Origin: Phaseolus vulgaris
Taxonomy: Eukaryota > Streptophyta > Magnoliopsida > Fabales > Fabaceae
Direction of reading: 5' to 3'
Assembly (NCBI RefSeq): GCF_000499845.2
Contig: NC_023753.2
Span: forward strand, 11,044,181-11,108,180
Length of the DNA: 64,000 bases
The notes beneath the pieces were generated by a model, which was not told the origin of the DNA, did no database searches, and saw only the letters and a program-made list of their open reading frames with translations. Positions within the stretch are counted from its first letter, which is position 1. Every line of letters starts with the position of its first letter. Positions 49,206-59,468 of the stretch are shown piece after piece. The position numbers were made by a program, and so were the translations under genes.

Positions 49206-49461
49206 TGTTGGTTATTAATTCAAATTTTATTATCCTTAAATTATTTATCTTTATTATTGCATTAATGGTCAGTTTACAGGACTGTTAGTATTCCTATTTT
49301 ATAATTTTATAACTTCCAGTATTTGTAATTTTATTATATATATTATTGAAGTAAATCAAAATGAAGGAATCAGTTCAGTAGTTTTGCAATTTCGTGCAAT
49401 TAGGTTAAATCAGTTTCTACAACTTTTTGCCTCCTATTATTTCCTTCAATTAGTTTCTACA
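49206..49461 (+). repeat. 5' LTR of the copia element at 49.2-52.9 kb
   Basis: Matches 52683-52930 with a few substitutions. It also has about 8 extra bases near 49305, where ATTTTATAATTTTATAAC stands against ATTTTATAGC. TG...CA ends are present. Confidence 0.93.
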
Positions 49462-49488
49462 ACTGGTATCAAGAGTCAATCTATTATC

Positions 49489-50453
49489 ATGAACTCTACC
49501 CAATTATCAGTCCCTATCCTTGATGGAAAAAATTACAATCGGTGGTGTGTGCAGATGAGAGTTTTGTTTGATTATCATGAGTTATGGGATGTCGTTGAGA
49601 GTGTAGTGTCTGCATTAGCTGATAATGCAACTGAGGTGCGCATCGTGACCAGAAGAAGAAGGATAAGAAGGCTTTGTATCTCATCCATCAAGGGATGAAT
49701 GACGAGACGTTTGAGCAGAAGGAGCAACAGCTGCAAAATGAGGCTTGGATCATTTTGTCAACCAATTATAAAGGTGATGACAAGAGCAAGAGGGTGCGTC
49801 TTCAAACCCTAAGACGCCAATATGAACTGTTACGGATGGAAACCACAGAGAATATTGATGTTTATATAAATAAAGTTTTTGTCTTGACAAATCAGATGAA
49901 GACCAATGGTGAAACACATTCAGAGCAGGCAAAGGTGGAAAAGATTTTGAGATCTTTAACTCCCAGATTTGAACATGTTGTTGTTGCAATTGAAGTGGCC
50001 AATGACATTTCAACAATGACAATAAGGTTATTGTCCAGTTCCCTACGAGCGCATGAGCAGCGAATGAATGACAATAAGATTGAAAAACCAATTGAACAGG
50101 CTTTACAAGTACAAGCCTCAATTGGTAGCTCCTATTATAAACATGGTAGTTCACAAAGAAAAGGACGGGGACGTGGTGGTAGCTATTCCAGCAAAGGTCA
50201 TGGTGGCCAGAATCATGGAGGCGCTGAGCAAAACAGCATTGGTTCCAATCACAATCCAAGTTCAAATAACTCTTGGCGCGGAGGACGTGGTCCCGGAGGA
50301 CGAGGAGGCATGTATAATAAATTAAATGTGGAGTGTTATAACTGCAATAATCATGCTGCCAATTGTGCTCAAGAAGATAACGAACAAGATGAAGAGGATC
50401 ATGCAGTACTAATGGCAACCACATCAAATGAAACTCCAAACAATCAGACTTGA
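49489..50453 (+). pseudogene. copia gag with a frameshift and a shortened zinc knuckle
   Basis: The ATG at 49489 opens a typical copia gag (VPILDGKNYNRWCVQMRVLF, then LWDVVE). A frameshift near 49640-49680 moves the rest to the frame that ends at 50453. That frame carries RVRLQTLRRQYELLRM and a Gly/Arg-rich RNA-binding tail. The zinc knuckle reads CYNCNNHAANC, three residues shorter than the CX2CX4HX4C standard, so it is unlikely to bind zinc. The 257-codon open frame on the opposite strand here is a shadow. Confidence 0.85.
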
Positions 50454-51779
50454 TATTTGAATACAGGTTGCACGAATCATATGTGTGGTCAGAAGGAGCT
50501 GTCTGCAGATTTGGATGACTCATTTCGCACTAAAGTGAAATTCGGTGATGACAGGTCCGTTCCAATGACTAGAAAAGGGCGAATTCTTATCACATTGAAG
50601 AATGGTGATCTCAGGTACATCTATGATGTTTTCTATGTACCTAATATGAAAAATAATTTGTTGATTATGGGACAGCTAGCCTAAAAGGGTTACGTGATGC
50701 ACATAGTTGAAAATAAATTCTCAATTTTTGATAAAAAATGTAATTTGATTCTTAAAACCTTTTTTTTATCAAAAAACTACATGTTTTCAGTAGATTTTCA
50801 TATGGGTGATTTCAAGTGCTTGAATGCAATAGTGAATAATGAATCGTGGTTATGACATTTACGCTTTGGGCACTTAAATTTTCAGATTTTGGAAAATCTC
50901 TCCAAACGAAATTTAGTGAATGGTTTACCCCATATTCATCACCCTGATCAATTGTGTGAGACATTCATTTTTGGAAAGAATCACAAGATACCATTTGTTA
51001 AGGAGCATTGACATACGAAATTTCCTTTGGAGCTTGTTCATACAGATGCTTGTGGTCCGATGAACATATCATCAATTGGAGGTAATAAATATTTGTTAAC
51101 CTTCATTGATGATTTTTCTAGGAAAACCTAGATTTATCTATTGAAAAGCAAGGATGAGGTATTCCACTACTTTAAAATATTTAAAGCATTTGTTGAAAGA
51201 CAAAGTGATAGACTAATTAAGATGGTGTGTAGTGATGGAGGGGATGAGTACAAGTCTAATGAGTTCAAGAGGCACTGTGAAGAACTTGGGTTGCAGCATA
51301 ACATAACATGTCCCTGCACACCTCAACACAACGAAGTTAGCGAGAGAAAGAATAGAACAATCATGAACATGGCAAGGAGCATGCTTAAAGAGAAAGGTAT
51401 GCCAAATTATATTTGAACTGAGGTCGTAACATGTGCAGTATATTTGATAAACAGATCACCCACTCGGAGTGTTCCTAACAAAACTCTGATTGAGGCATGG
51501 AGCATGGAGCGGATTCAAACCCAATGTGCAACACTTGAAGGTATTTAGGTCAATTACTCATGCCCATGTCCCAAGGCAGCAAGATCGAAGTTGGATGATA
51601 AGACAGGGAAGACCATTTTCATTGGATATAAGCATGGGGGATACAAACAGTACAATCTAATGACAAAGAATGTGATTATCAATTGTGATGTTACATTTGC
51701 CGAAGATGAGGAATGGAAATGGAATGCAACAGCTGAAACGGATTTGAAAAAAACGATATATTTACGTTTTGAAGGATGA
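50454..51779 (+). pseudogene. copia protease and integrase remnant
   Basis: The protease motif reads LNTGCTNHM, with Asn in place of the catalytic Asp, directly after the gag stop. Then follow the GAG-pre-integrase region (HLRFGHLNF, about 50855), the integrase core ([10 protein letters not shown], about 51035; CSDGGDEYKSNEF, about 51230; TPQHNEVSERKNRT, about 51320) and the post-core segment KTIFIGYKHGGYKQY (about 51610). At least five stops interrupt it. The integrase D, D and E positions can be recognised but the frame is dead. Confidence 0.82.
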
Positions 51780-51982
51780 TGTGGAAGATGGAGTCACTCT
51801 TGAAGCACCTTCAGTTCAACCTGAAGTTGCAACTCCAATTGCAACTATGATGGAGCGACGAAGAAGGCAGCAGCGACAACCTATACACCTTCAAGATTGT
51901 GAAGTAAATCTTGATGATGAAGTTGATGACAATGGAGATTTGGTTCACTTTTCTTTTCTTGCAGATTCAGAACCCGTGAGAC

Positions 51983-52675
51983 TTGCAGATGTCATTCAAC
52001 ACCCCCAAATGGCAAGAGGCTATGAATGAAGAATTAATGGCGATTGAGAAAAACAATACATGGCAACTCACTGATCTTCCAAAAGGACACAAACCAACTG
52101 ATGTGAAGTGGGTGTACAAGATTAAAGTGAAAGCAAATGGTGAGATTGATAGATACAAGGCAAGGTTGGTGGCAAAGGGATTCGAGCAAAGAAAAGGCTA
52201 TGATTATGAAGAAATACCTTCTCTTGTAGCTCGAATGGAAACAATGAAATTAATCATTGCTTTAGCTGCACAAAGGCAATGGAAAATTCACAAAATGGAC
52301 GTCGAGTCTGTGTTTCTAAACGACCCACTTGATGAAGCTGAGTATGTAGCAGCAGCAGCAAGTGTTTGTCAATCAATTTGGCTCAGCAATATCATGACTC
52401 AAATTGGTTTTAATCTAGATATTCCAATTAAGATTTATGTTGACAATGTCTCTGCAATTAATCTAGCAAAGAATTCAATTTTTCATCAAAGAAGTAAACA
52501 CATTGATATTCGATATCACTTCTTGCTAGATCAAGTTGGGAAGAACATGATCAAATTGGAATACTGCAGATCAGAAGATCAAATTGCAGATATTCTCACT
52601 AAGTCATTGAAGATTGATGTTTTCATCAAGTTAAGAGATTTGTTGGGCATGAAGGTTGTCCCAAATCAGAATTAA
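51983..52675 (+). pseudogene. RT N-terminus fused in frame to RNase H by an internal deletion
   Basis: A 230-codon open frame. It starts as a copia RT (KWQEAMNEELMAIEKNNTW, then WVYKIKVKANGEIDRYKARL). It stops at KMDVESVFLN and continues directly with DEAEYVAAAASVCQSIWL, which is RNase H. The whole RT palm and thumb, including the YVDD centre, is missing while the frame stays open. RNase H (PIKIYVDNVSAINLAKN, then RSKHIDIRYHF, then the C-terminal DILTKSL) looks otherwise intact. The join lies near 52310-52335. It cannot support reverse transcription. Confidence 0.85.
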
Positions 52676-52682
52676 GGGAGGA

Positions 52683-52930
52683 TGTTGGTTATTAATTCAG
52701 ATTTTATTACCCTTAAATTATTTACCATTATTATTGCATGAATGGGCAGTTTATAGAAATGTTAGTATTCCTATTTTATAGCTTCCAGTATTTGTAATTT
52801 TATTATATATATTATTGAAGTAAATCAAAATGAAGGAATCAGTTCAACAGTTTTGCAATTTCGTGCAATTAGGTTAAATTAGTTTCTACAACTTTTTGCC
52901 TCCTGTTATTTCCTTCAATTAGTTTCTACA
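52683..52930 (+). repeat. 3' LTR of the copia element at 49.2-52.9 kb
   Basis: Partner of 49206-49461, directly preceded by the AAGGGAGGA polypurine tract and ending CTACA. Confidence 0.93.
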
Positions 52931-53313
52931 AAGAGAAGTCACCTTTATGAAATGGTTAAAAGGCAAACTCAGAATGACAAAAAAGGAAGCATTATTTTTT
53001 GTGCTCCACATGTATAAGAGTAGCTAACTTCCTTTTTCATTAAGGTTTATGTAATGAATCTTATCTTTATTTATTTTTCTTTTTGCAATAACTTGTTCAT
53101 GTTCTTAGTGTTTCATGTTGTGTGGTTAATTATTTGTGCTTTTGTTGTATATAAACATTGAAAAATGTTTTTAAAACATGGTTTCAGGATTGAACAACTT
53201 AGAGATGTGATTATAGACATTATTATATCTCTTTGATCATTCTAAACACTTGTCGTGTATGCAAATATTGTATAAAAAGAACTAAGAGATTAATATTTTT
53301 CACATTAAGGTTT
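52931..53313. other. Spacer, possible decayed coding sequence, unidentified
   Basis: Frame 52933-53025 reads like EVTFMKWLKGKLRMTKK and then stops. It has unbiased composition but I cannot name a family. It may be the flank of the locus into which the copia element inserted. Confidence 0.25.
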
Positions 53314-53790
53314 TGTACTATCGGATTGTCGAGAAGACTGACATGGCTGAATAGTTGAGAAGGTCGATTAACTCCCCTAATCCAAACACAATCCGTAAAT
53401 TTACAATTAACTATAATTAAGTCATGCTAAATGGTAAATCATGATTAATGCATGCAAGTCCACAACAACTGAGGCTCATCCAAAAAGTATAAATATCATA
53501 GGGGACCTAGCATCAGAGGTAATTTTTCACTCTCAACTCACCTGCATATTGTACTCGGACTAACTTGATCGTCGGAGTGTTTTCGCAGGTACCCCCCCCC
53601 CAATTTTTCACTCTCAACTCACATGCATATTGTACTCTGACTAACTTGATCGTCGGAGTGTCTTCGCAGGTACCCCTCCCCCCATTTGGCTTGGAGAAAT
53701 GATGAATCAACCGAAGATCATCATACTTGGAGGCCGGGAAGACTAGAAGACAAACAAAGAAGGAATTAAGATCTCGACCGTATAAGAACA
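53314..53790 (+). mobile_element. Probable short solo LTR, flanks GGTTT/AGTTT
   Basis: Starts TGTACTATCGGATTG and ends TATAAGAACA. The flanking 5 bp (53309-53313 GGTTT and 53791-53795 AGTTT) match at 4 of 5. It holds a plus-strand TATA-like GTATAAATATC (about 53488) and the GATCGTCGGAGTGT...GCAGGTACC block typical of plant gypsy-type LTRs. An 81-bp segment is duplicated inside it. No interior is attached. Confidence 0.55.
53521..53682. repeat. 81-bp tandem duplication with a poly-C run
   Basis: Copies at 53521-53601 and 53602-53682 begin AATTTTTCACTCTCAACTCA and end in GGTACC followed by a C run. They differ at a few bases. The duplication probably reflects slippage at the C run. Confidence 0.9.
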
Positions 53791-54683
53791 AGTTTAAAAC
53801 TTGTCTCCAAAGAATTAAGACTAGTGAGATTGTGATGTAAATATTGAAAGTATGATAGAAATATATTGATAAGAAAAATTACATTAAATTGAGTTCATGA
53901 AATTCAATTTTAAGGAATTTTCGTCCTTATTAAGTACTAGAAATTTAGTTTAGTAACTTTGGATGCGTTAAATTTATATTTACAATAACTCTAATTTAAT
54001 CTTGAATGAACCAATGTCTTAATTTTGTACTTTTAGTAAGAATTTGCATTAATTAAACTTACACAAATTCATTAGAAAATGATATTTGCAAGTTTTCATT
54101 TTATTACTTATTCAATTTAGTACATATGTCAATAACTTAAGAATATGTAGTGTAAACAAATCGTGATATATATATATATAAAGAAGACTGACTAATGGAA
54201 AACTAACTATTTGTCAGATGAGATTAAAAATCTCTGAAGTTACATTTGGAATTGTTTAATTATAAATTAGTTGAACTTGCCTATATTATAAACTAACAAA
54301 CACTACAGTATAATATTTTTATAAACACTTAATTTTTAATGAGCTCTTAAATTATAAACAACAAAACCCGTTAAAAATTATTCTTATATAAAGGATATTA
54401 CATATATTAATATTTAAAGTATTATACTTATTGCTGATAAAAAAAATATTATAATATTATTCTTTTAATTTATAAAAATTAAATAATGCTATTTTTTCAG
54501 AATAATTTAGAACAATCAGGAAAAATAATTAAATGTTAATTATAAGAAAAAATTATAGACGTAATTAATTAACTAATTATTTGTATCGTCTCTTTGCCGT
54601 CAACAATGATATAGAGTCGACTGTTTGTAATTTTTAAGGAATGTCTTTTGAATCAAAACTATGCATAGATTTTTAATTTAATT
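53791..54683. other. AT-rich spacer, nothing recognised
   Basis: No gene. A LINE-tail-like TTATTGCTGATAAAAAAAAT occurs near 54430, but the sequence before it is ordinary AT-rich DNA. Confidence 0.5.
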
Positions 54684-54688
54684 AGACA

Positions 54689-55379
54689 TGTTCCTGCTAG
54701 GGAGATGAGACCTAGAGAACTATTGAAGTCTTCTTCTCTTTCCTTCGGTCGGGCGGGTGATTGGGTGATGAACTGTGATTCTTCTCGTCTTCTGGCTTAT
54801 CCTTCGGTACTCGGCGCTCGGTCGTCGGACGAATCACCGGATGGTGGGGGTACCTGCGAAGGCACTCCGACGCTCAAGTTAGTAAAGCGGGTGGTCATCT
54901 CAGGTAGGTGAACAGTAATAAATGACATACCTTACTCCTTGGAATGCGTGCTATTTATATTATTCTAATGGGCCTACCTTGTTGGGCCCGTTTATCGAGG
55001 TGGATACCGCTTAGGGTTGCATTACCTAGTTCTTGATGATGGATTAGCTTCACTGATCTCGGTTTGAGCGTTAATTGTAATGGGGTTCGGCCATCGGCCA
55101 AATTCCCATTGTGAGGGTCGGCCATCGGCCAAATACCCGTGGTCTTCGACCGTCTCAGTTAAGTCTTCTAAGGTCTCGGCCTCTCGGCCAAGTCTCCAAA
55201 GGTCTTGGCCTCTCGGTCTCTCGGCCAAGTCTTCAAAGGTCTCGACCTCTCGGTCTCTCGGCCAAGTCTCCAAAGGTCTTGGCCTCTCGATCTCTCGGCC
55301 AAGTCTCCAAAGGTCTCGGTCAGGTTGACTAAGGCATCGGGCAGCCAGGTGGGTCCCAGCCTCGCCCAGTACCGGTACA
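54689..55379 (-). mobile_element. Solo LTR, GC-rich, target duplication AGACA
   Basis: Starts TGTTCCTGCTAGG and ends ACCGGTACA. AGACA occurs at 54684-54688 and 55380-55384, a perfect 5-bp target duplication. A minus-strand TATA box lies in CTATTTATATT (about 54951-54961), and the minus strand near 54880 reads TTGAGCGTCGGAGTGCC followed by TTCGCAGGTACC, a typical plant gypsy-type LTR block. A GC-rich minisatellite fills its right third. No interior is attached. Open frames here come from the minisatellite. Confidence 0.88.
55150..55325. repeat. GC-rich minisatellite inside the solo LTR
   Basis: Variants of TCTCGGCCAAGTCTCCAAAGG and GGCCTCTCGGTCTCTCGG alternate about five times, with a period near 35-46 bp. 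Copies are similar but not identical. This makes one of the most GC-rich stretches in the window. Confidence 0.85.
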
Positions 55380-55602
55380 AGACAAAATTTATAATTAAGA
55401 TATGATAATTTTAATATTATTCTCAACAATTTGAATATGTTATATAAAATATTCTAATTTAAACAATATATCTAAATGAAGAGATACACATGTTTGCCTA
55501 TAATACGCAAAAATTAACTTAAACGTAATGTATTTCATTCAAATTGTATTAAAATCAATTAATAGGCAAAATTATTGAAAAATGTTGGCTAATCTAACAT
55601 CA

Positions 55603-57327
55603 TGTAACACTCCAAAAAATACATCTAACTATTACAATACAAGTTCTAGCGATTTTTATACAGACTTGGAGATTTTCAAAATATTTCTATTACAAGATTA
55701 TGATTTATAAAGTTCAAAACTACATCCTAAAGTCCTTCAGACCCTCCGGCACCTATATGATCATCTGCTTGTGTACGTAGTACAATCATCACAGTTCACA
55801 ACACAACAAGAAAAACAAGGGTAAGCTAAGGAAAATAAATTCTATAACATTTTTAATTCATGCAAAAAGAATCAATCAAACTAATGATTTATAAACATTT
55901 CTTTAAACGTTGTCATATAAAATTTCAATATTAATTTCATCATTCATATAGACCACACATGGATCTATTTTCAATCATAAGCATTGGATTTCATTTCAAT
56001 CCCACGGACCACACATGAATCCATCGTCTTCCGGAAGATCCGTATTAAGTAAGTCTTACTAGAGACTAACACTTGATCCAAAGATTACCAGCAAATCTAA
56101 CAGAAAGGATCAAGGTAAGTTCAATACAACCCAAGTCGTGCATCTCATATGTCACGGTGTGCATGAACTCCCCCCATCAACTTCTCATCACCTAATATCT
56201 TAGTCTATGTGACTTAGATCATCGGTGAAACTCGGAGATCTCTGTTACCACATAGGTATCAATACTTAATACACAAACAAACATCAGTCCATACATTATG
56301 TTGGAGATCCCACATCGACTAGAGATTAGAGCCTTTCATTTTATATAAGTGGGTGCAAACCTCAACCCTATGAGCCGGTTTTATGAGGTTGAGTTAGACT
56401 TAAAGTCCACTTCGTAATATGGTATCAGAGCCATTTTCGAGCCTATCCTAGCGAGTATTTGTTGGGCCTATCGTGCCACCCGCTATCGGGCTGCTATCAG
56501 ACCACCCATAATATATAGTCTCACGCACGAGTTGGCAGTCTCGGCGTGAGGGGGGTGTGTTGGAGATCCCACATCGACTAGAGATTAGAGCCTTTCATTG
56601 TATATAAGTGGGTGCAAACCTCAACCCTATGAGCCGGTTTTATGGGGTTGAGTTAGGCTTAAAGTCCACTTCGTAATACATTATCCCAAATGTATGAATT
56701 CAATTCCATACAATTTTCATCATACAATATCATTCAAAACGCAATCCACAATATTTAAAATCTTATTTAACATAAAAAAAATAACACTTAAATACTAAAC
56801 CATCAAAATCTAATCTTTTTACAAGTTTAAACAACATATAAACAAACAACACCCCTGCAAGATAAATTGAATATTGGGATCACGTTCTCTCCATAACCTT
56901 ATCTTATAGCCTAGGGTACTATTAAAAATTAAAGTTAACTTCCCTTACCTGAAGCTTCTTATTCTGATGGAAATTCTACCTCAGACAAGAGAACCACTCC
57001 AAAATTTAGGAACCTAGAGCAAGTTATCCAAAAAATACCAAATTTTAGTATGAGCTTAATCAATTTGAGAGAAACACTTTTCTCAATTGACCCACCAAGA
57101 TTGATGACTAAATCATAGAGAAAAACAAATAATAAGGGATCTTTAGAGTAAAAATGAACTAACTTTGTTTGAAAATATGATCGGATAGAAATGTAGTTTG
57201 ACTCTTCAGCTACAGCATGACGTGATCAGATTTTGGAATATATGAGGTATGGAAGAGAAATTGAAGAGGAAAAAAATAGGAAGAGAGAAAAAGAAAAAAA
57301 AAAGGTGGTAGGGGTGGGGTTCTTACA
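55603..57327. mobile_element. Solo LTR interrupted by a TRIM, flanks CATCA/CATCC
   Basis: Starts TGTAACACTCC and ends GGGGTTCTTACA. The 5 bp before (CATCA, 55598-55602) and after (CATCC, 57328-57332) match at 4 of 5. Subtracting the TRIM leaves about 1.34 kb. It shares ordered blocks with the solo LTR at 14631-16424 (ATCATCACAGTT, GGTAAGCTA, CTTCCGGAAGA, TTCCCTTACCTGAA), so the two belong to one family, probably Ty3/gypsy. A long purine run lies near the right end (57240-57320). Confidence 0.7.
56299..56678 (+). mobile_element. Complete TRIM (terminal-repeat retrotransposon in miniature), target duplication CATTA
   Basis: Two 121-bp terminal repeats (56299-56419 and 56558-56678) flank a 138-bp interior. 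The primer site TGGTATCAGAGCC (56420-56432) directly follows the left repeat and the polypurine tract GAGGGGGGTG (56548-56557) directly precedes the right one. CATTA occurs on both sides (56294-56298 and 56679-56683). The two repeats differ at three positions. There is no coding capacity, so movement would depend on the machinery of another retrotransposon. It lies inside the solo LTR at 55603-57327 and is therefore younger than it. Confidence 0.95.
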
Positions 57328-57332
57328 CATCC

Positions 57333-59182
57333 TACTTATTAGTTACATTATTACTAAAGTTTATCATATAATAAGAAAACATACATATACATTTTTAGTA
57401 TTTCAAAATAAAATTTCTCTGTGCACGTAAAATTATAATAGTTACATCAATTAATTAAATAAAATAAAAACATACCATTTTATTATCTCTTCTTAACTAT
57501 TTTTGTTGAGATAGTTCTCTCATATAATACATTATTATTATAGTTGATAAACCATACATAAATACACACACAAAACTGTAGACTTTTAAAAGCTTTCATA
57601 CATGCAAACATCAAAATTGTAAACATATATTTTCATATTTCATAAAATTATATTATTATGGATACATAATTAATTCATTTATTAAATGTTTATCAAAATC
57701 AAATGTTTAACTCTCAACTAATAATTATGTCTCATGTCATAAGTTACTTACATAAACATTATACATACTTAATACTTAACTCTCTATTAATACTTAACTC
57801 TCTATTTACAGAAGATATATGTTGAATTAAACTCATATATATGCACTTGTCATGTTACCTTCACTAAGTTGTCACTATAATAAAACTCCTTAATAAGAAT
57901 GCAATCCACTCATATGACAACTAATTATAGAAACCAATTATAGAGACTAAACAAATTATTATTATATAATGTAGTTTTTATTAATAATAAATAATTTTTA
58001 AATTGGTATCTAATTAGCTACCAAGGGTTTAGGTATCAAGTTAGATATCAATTTATTGGTGGTTAAAACATTGGTAGCTAATTAGATATTAATTTAGAAA
58101 TTATTTATTAATAATATAAACGACTTTAGATATCAATAATTTTTTTAGTCTCTAAGATAGTTTTTAATTTAGTCAATTTAGTGAATAATTATTTTTTTGT
58201 CTCTAAAATTGGTTTTTATTTAATGATTTGTAGTGTACTAAACACTTCTTTTTCACACAACAAACTAGATCATAGGAAGCTTCATCGACTCTCATCACTT
58301 GATATTTTTTCTCTAGGTGAGTCCAATATCAATAGAGTCAAGATATCTCATAACAATTTTAAATTCAATGCATACATAATCATCTAGAATTCTTCTCCTT
58401 ATAAATAGTTATGTTCACGACACACTACATGTCATATTACAATCATAACATCATAGATTTTCATTCATATACATTTCAAATCAATTCAAAATACAATACC
58501 ATTACAAATTTCTCATTTATCTCATATACTAATATATAAATACATTATGACGATAAAATATAACAACTAAAGGGAAAATAACGCATTTTATTATTTAAAA
58601 ACATTTGAAAACATGATTCATCAAAACTTAAAAAACACGCTCTCATTTAGTCACCACTTTGCTCACCCAACAAATTAAGCACATGTTATCATTCACCTTG
58701 TCATTATTCTACTCGCTTAGCTAAAGGCATAAGCTTGCTCAACAAATTTTAGCTGCTCAACAAAAACTCCGCTCATTCAATGATCAAAGTATTCGCCTAG
58801 TGACTTCATCATAAAAACAACTCGCTCAACAAGAATTGACTTGCCTAACAACCCAAACTCTTAAATTTTCAATTGATTGAATTTTGTCAAATGAACAAAC
58901 CAATGAGAGTTTTAATTAAACAACTTGCCCAACAAGAATTGACTTGTCCAACAACCAAAACTCTTGAGTTTTCAATTAATTGAATTTCCCATAACAAGAT
59001 TTTTGCTCGCTCAATGACTTTGTATAATTCAAAATTTTTGCAAACTATAACAAATGATTTAGTTTATTTAAACTGAGTTTTTTTTCTTAATTATACCGAA
59101 CAAGAAATATTATGTTCTAAAATAACAACTCAACCCAATGTAACTCAATTGACATACTATAACTTTTAACTACTAGAATATA
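57333..59182. other. AT-rich spacer holding one MITE
   Basis: No gene. Apart from the MITE at 57907-58235, only AT-rich sequence is present. Between 58670 and 59000 the block CTCGCTCAACAA / TTGCCCAACAAGAATTGACTTG recurs in several diverged forms, a weak local repeat. Confidence 0.5.
57907..58235. mobile_element. CACTA-type MITE, 329 bp
   Basis: The right end reads TTTAATGATTTGTAGTG, the inverse of the CACTACAAGAAAATCATTAAA end of the MITE at 17476. The left end (CACTCATATGACAACTAATT) is degenerate. Internal blocks TTGGTATCTAATTAGCTACC and TTGGTAGCTAATTAGATA are inverted relative to each other and are shared with the 17.5-kb copy. No target duplication is evident. It is non-coding. Confidence 0.65.
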
Positions 59183-59187
59183 TATCT

Positions 59188-59463
59188 TGTTCTTACAACA
59201 AGGACCAAGAACACTAGAATAAGGTTGATAAGATCAACTCCTTTACAAATCTTCCGAACTTGGGCTGGACTCTCTCGGCTTCTCCTCGAGTTGGGCTCTC
59301 GGCTTCTTCTCGGGTTGGGCTCTCGCGGCTTCTTCTCGAGTCGGGCTTTCGGCTTCTTCTCGGGTTGGGCTCTCGCGGCTTCTACTCGTTTGGCTCTCGG
59401 CTTCTTCTCGAGTCGGGCTTTCGGCTTCTTCTCGGGTTGGGCTCTCGCGGCCTAGACAGTACA
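59188..59463. mobile_element. Short solo LTR with a minisatellite core, target duplication TATCT
   Basis: Starts TGTTCTTACAACAAGG and ends CTAGACAGTACA. TATCT occurs at 59183-59187 and 59464-59468, a perfect 5-bp target duplication. Its core (59260-59450) is a GC-rich minisatellite built from CTCGGCTTCTTCTCGAGTTGG-like units of about 22-26 bp, roughly eight copies. Both the ...GTACA end and the GC-rich minisatellite resemble the solo LTR at 54689-55379. Ser/Arg/Gly-rich open frames here are repeat artefacts. Confidence 0.75.
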
Positions 59464-59468
59464 TATCT

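Larger units (their letters stand above)
49206..52930 (+). mobile_element. Ty1/copia retrotransposon with internal RT deletion
   Basis: Direct LTRs of 256 bp (49206-49461) and 248 bp (52683-52930) start TGTTGG and end TCTACA. A Met-tRNA-type primer site, TGGTATCAAGAGTC (49464-49477), and a polypurine tract, AAGGGAGGA (52674-52682), flank the interior, so the transcriptional unit is complete. Gag, protease, integrase and a fused RT/RNase H frame follow in copia order but carry several stops and a frameshift, and the RT palm is missing. The 3.7-kb length is below the usual ~4.7-5 kb. The flanks (CCCCG, AAGAG) show no target duplication. Confidence 0.93.

Noticed and set aside
49750..50523. 257-codon open frame on the minus strand
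   Set aside because: It is the opposite-strand shadow of the copia gag frame at 49674-50453. It has no domain and its composition follows the complement of gag.
53521..53682. Poly-C runs as a telomere- or G-quadruplex-type element
   Set aside because: The C runs are part of an LTR segment that was tandemly duplicated. No telomeric repeat is present. A G-quadruplex on the opposite strand is possible but not specific.
55022..55429. 135-codon Arg/Glu-rich minus-strand frame, plus several Ser/Leu-rich plus-strand frames
   Set aside because: They are translations of the minisatellite inside a solo LTR in several frames.
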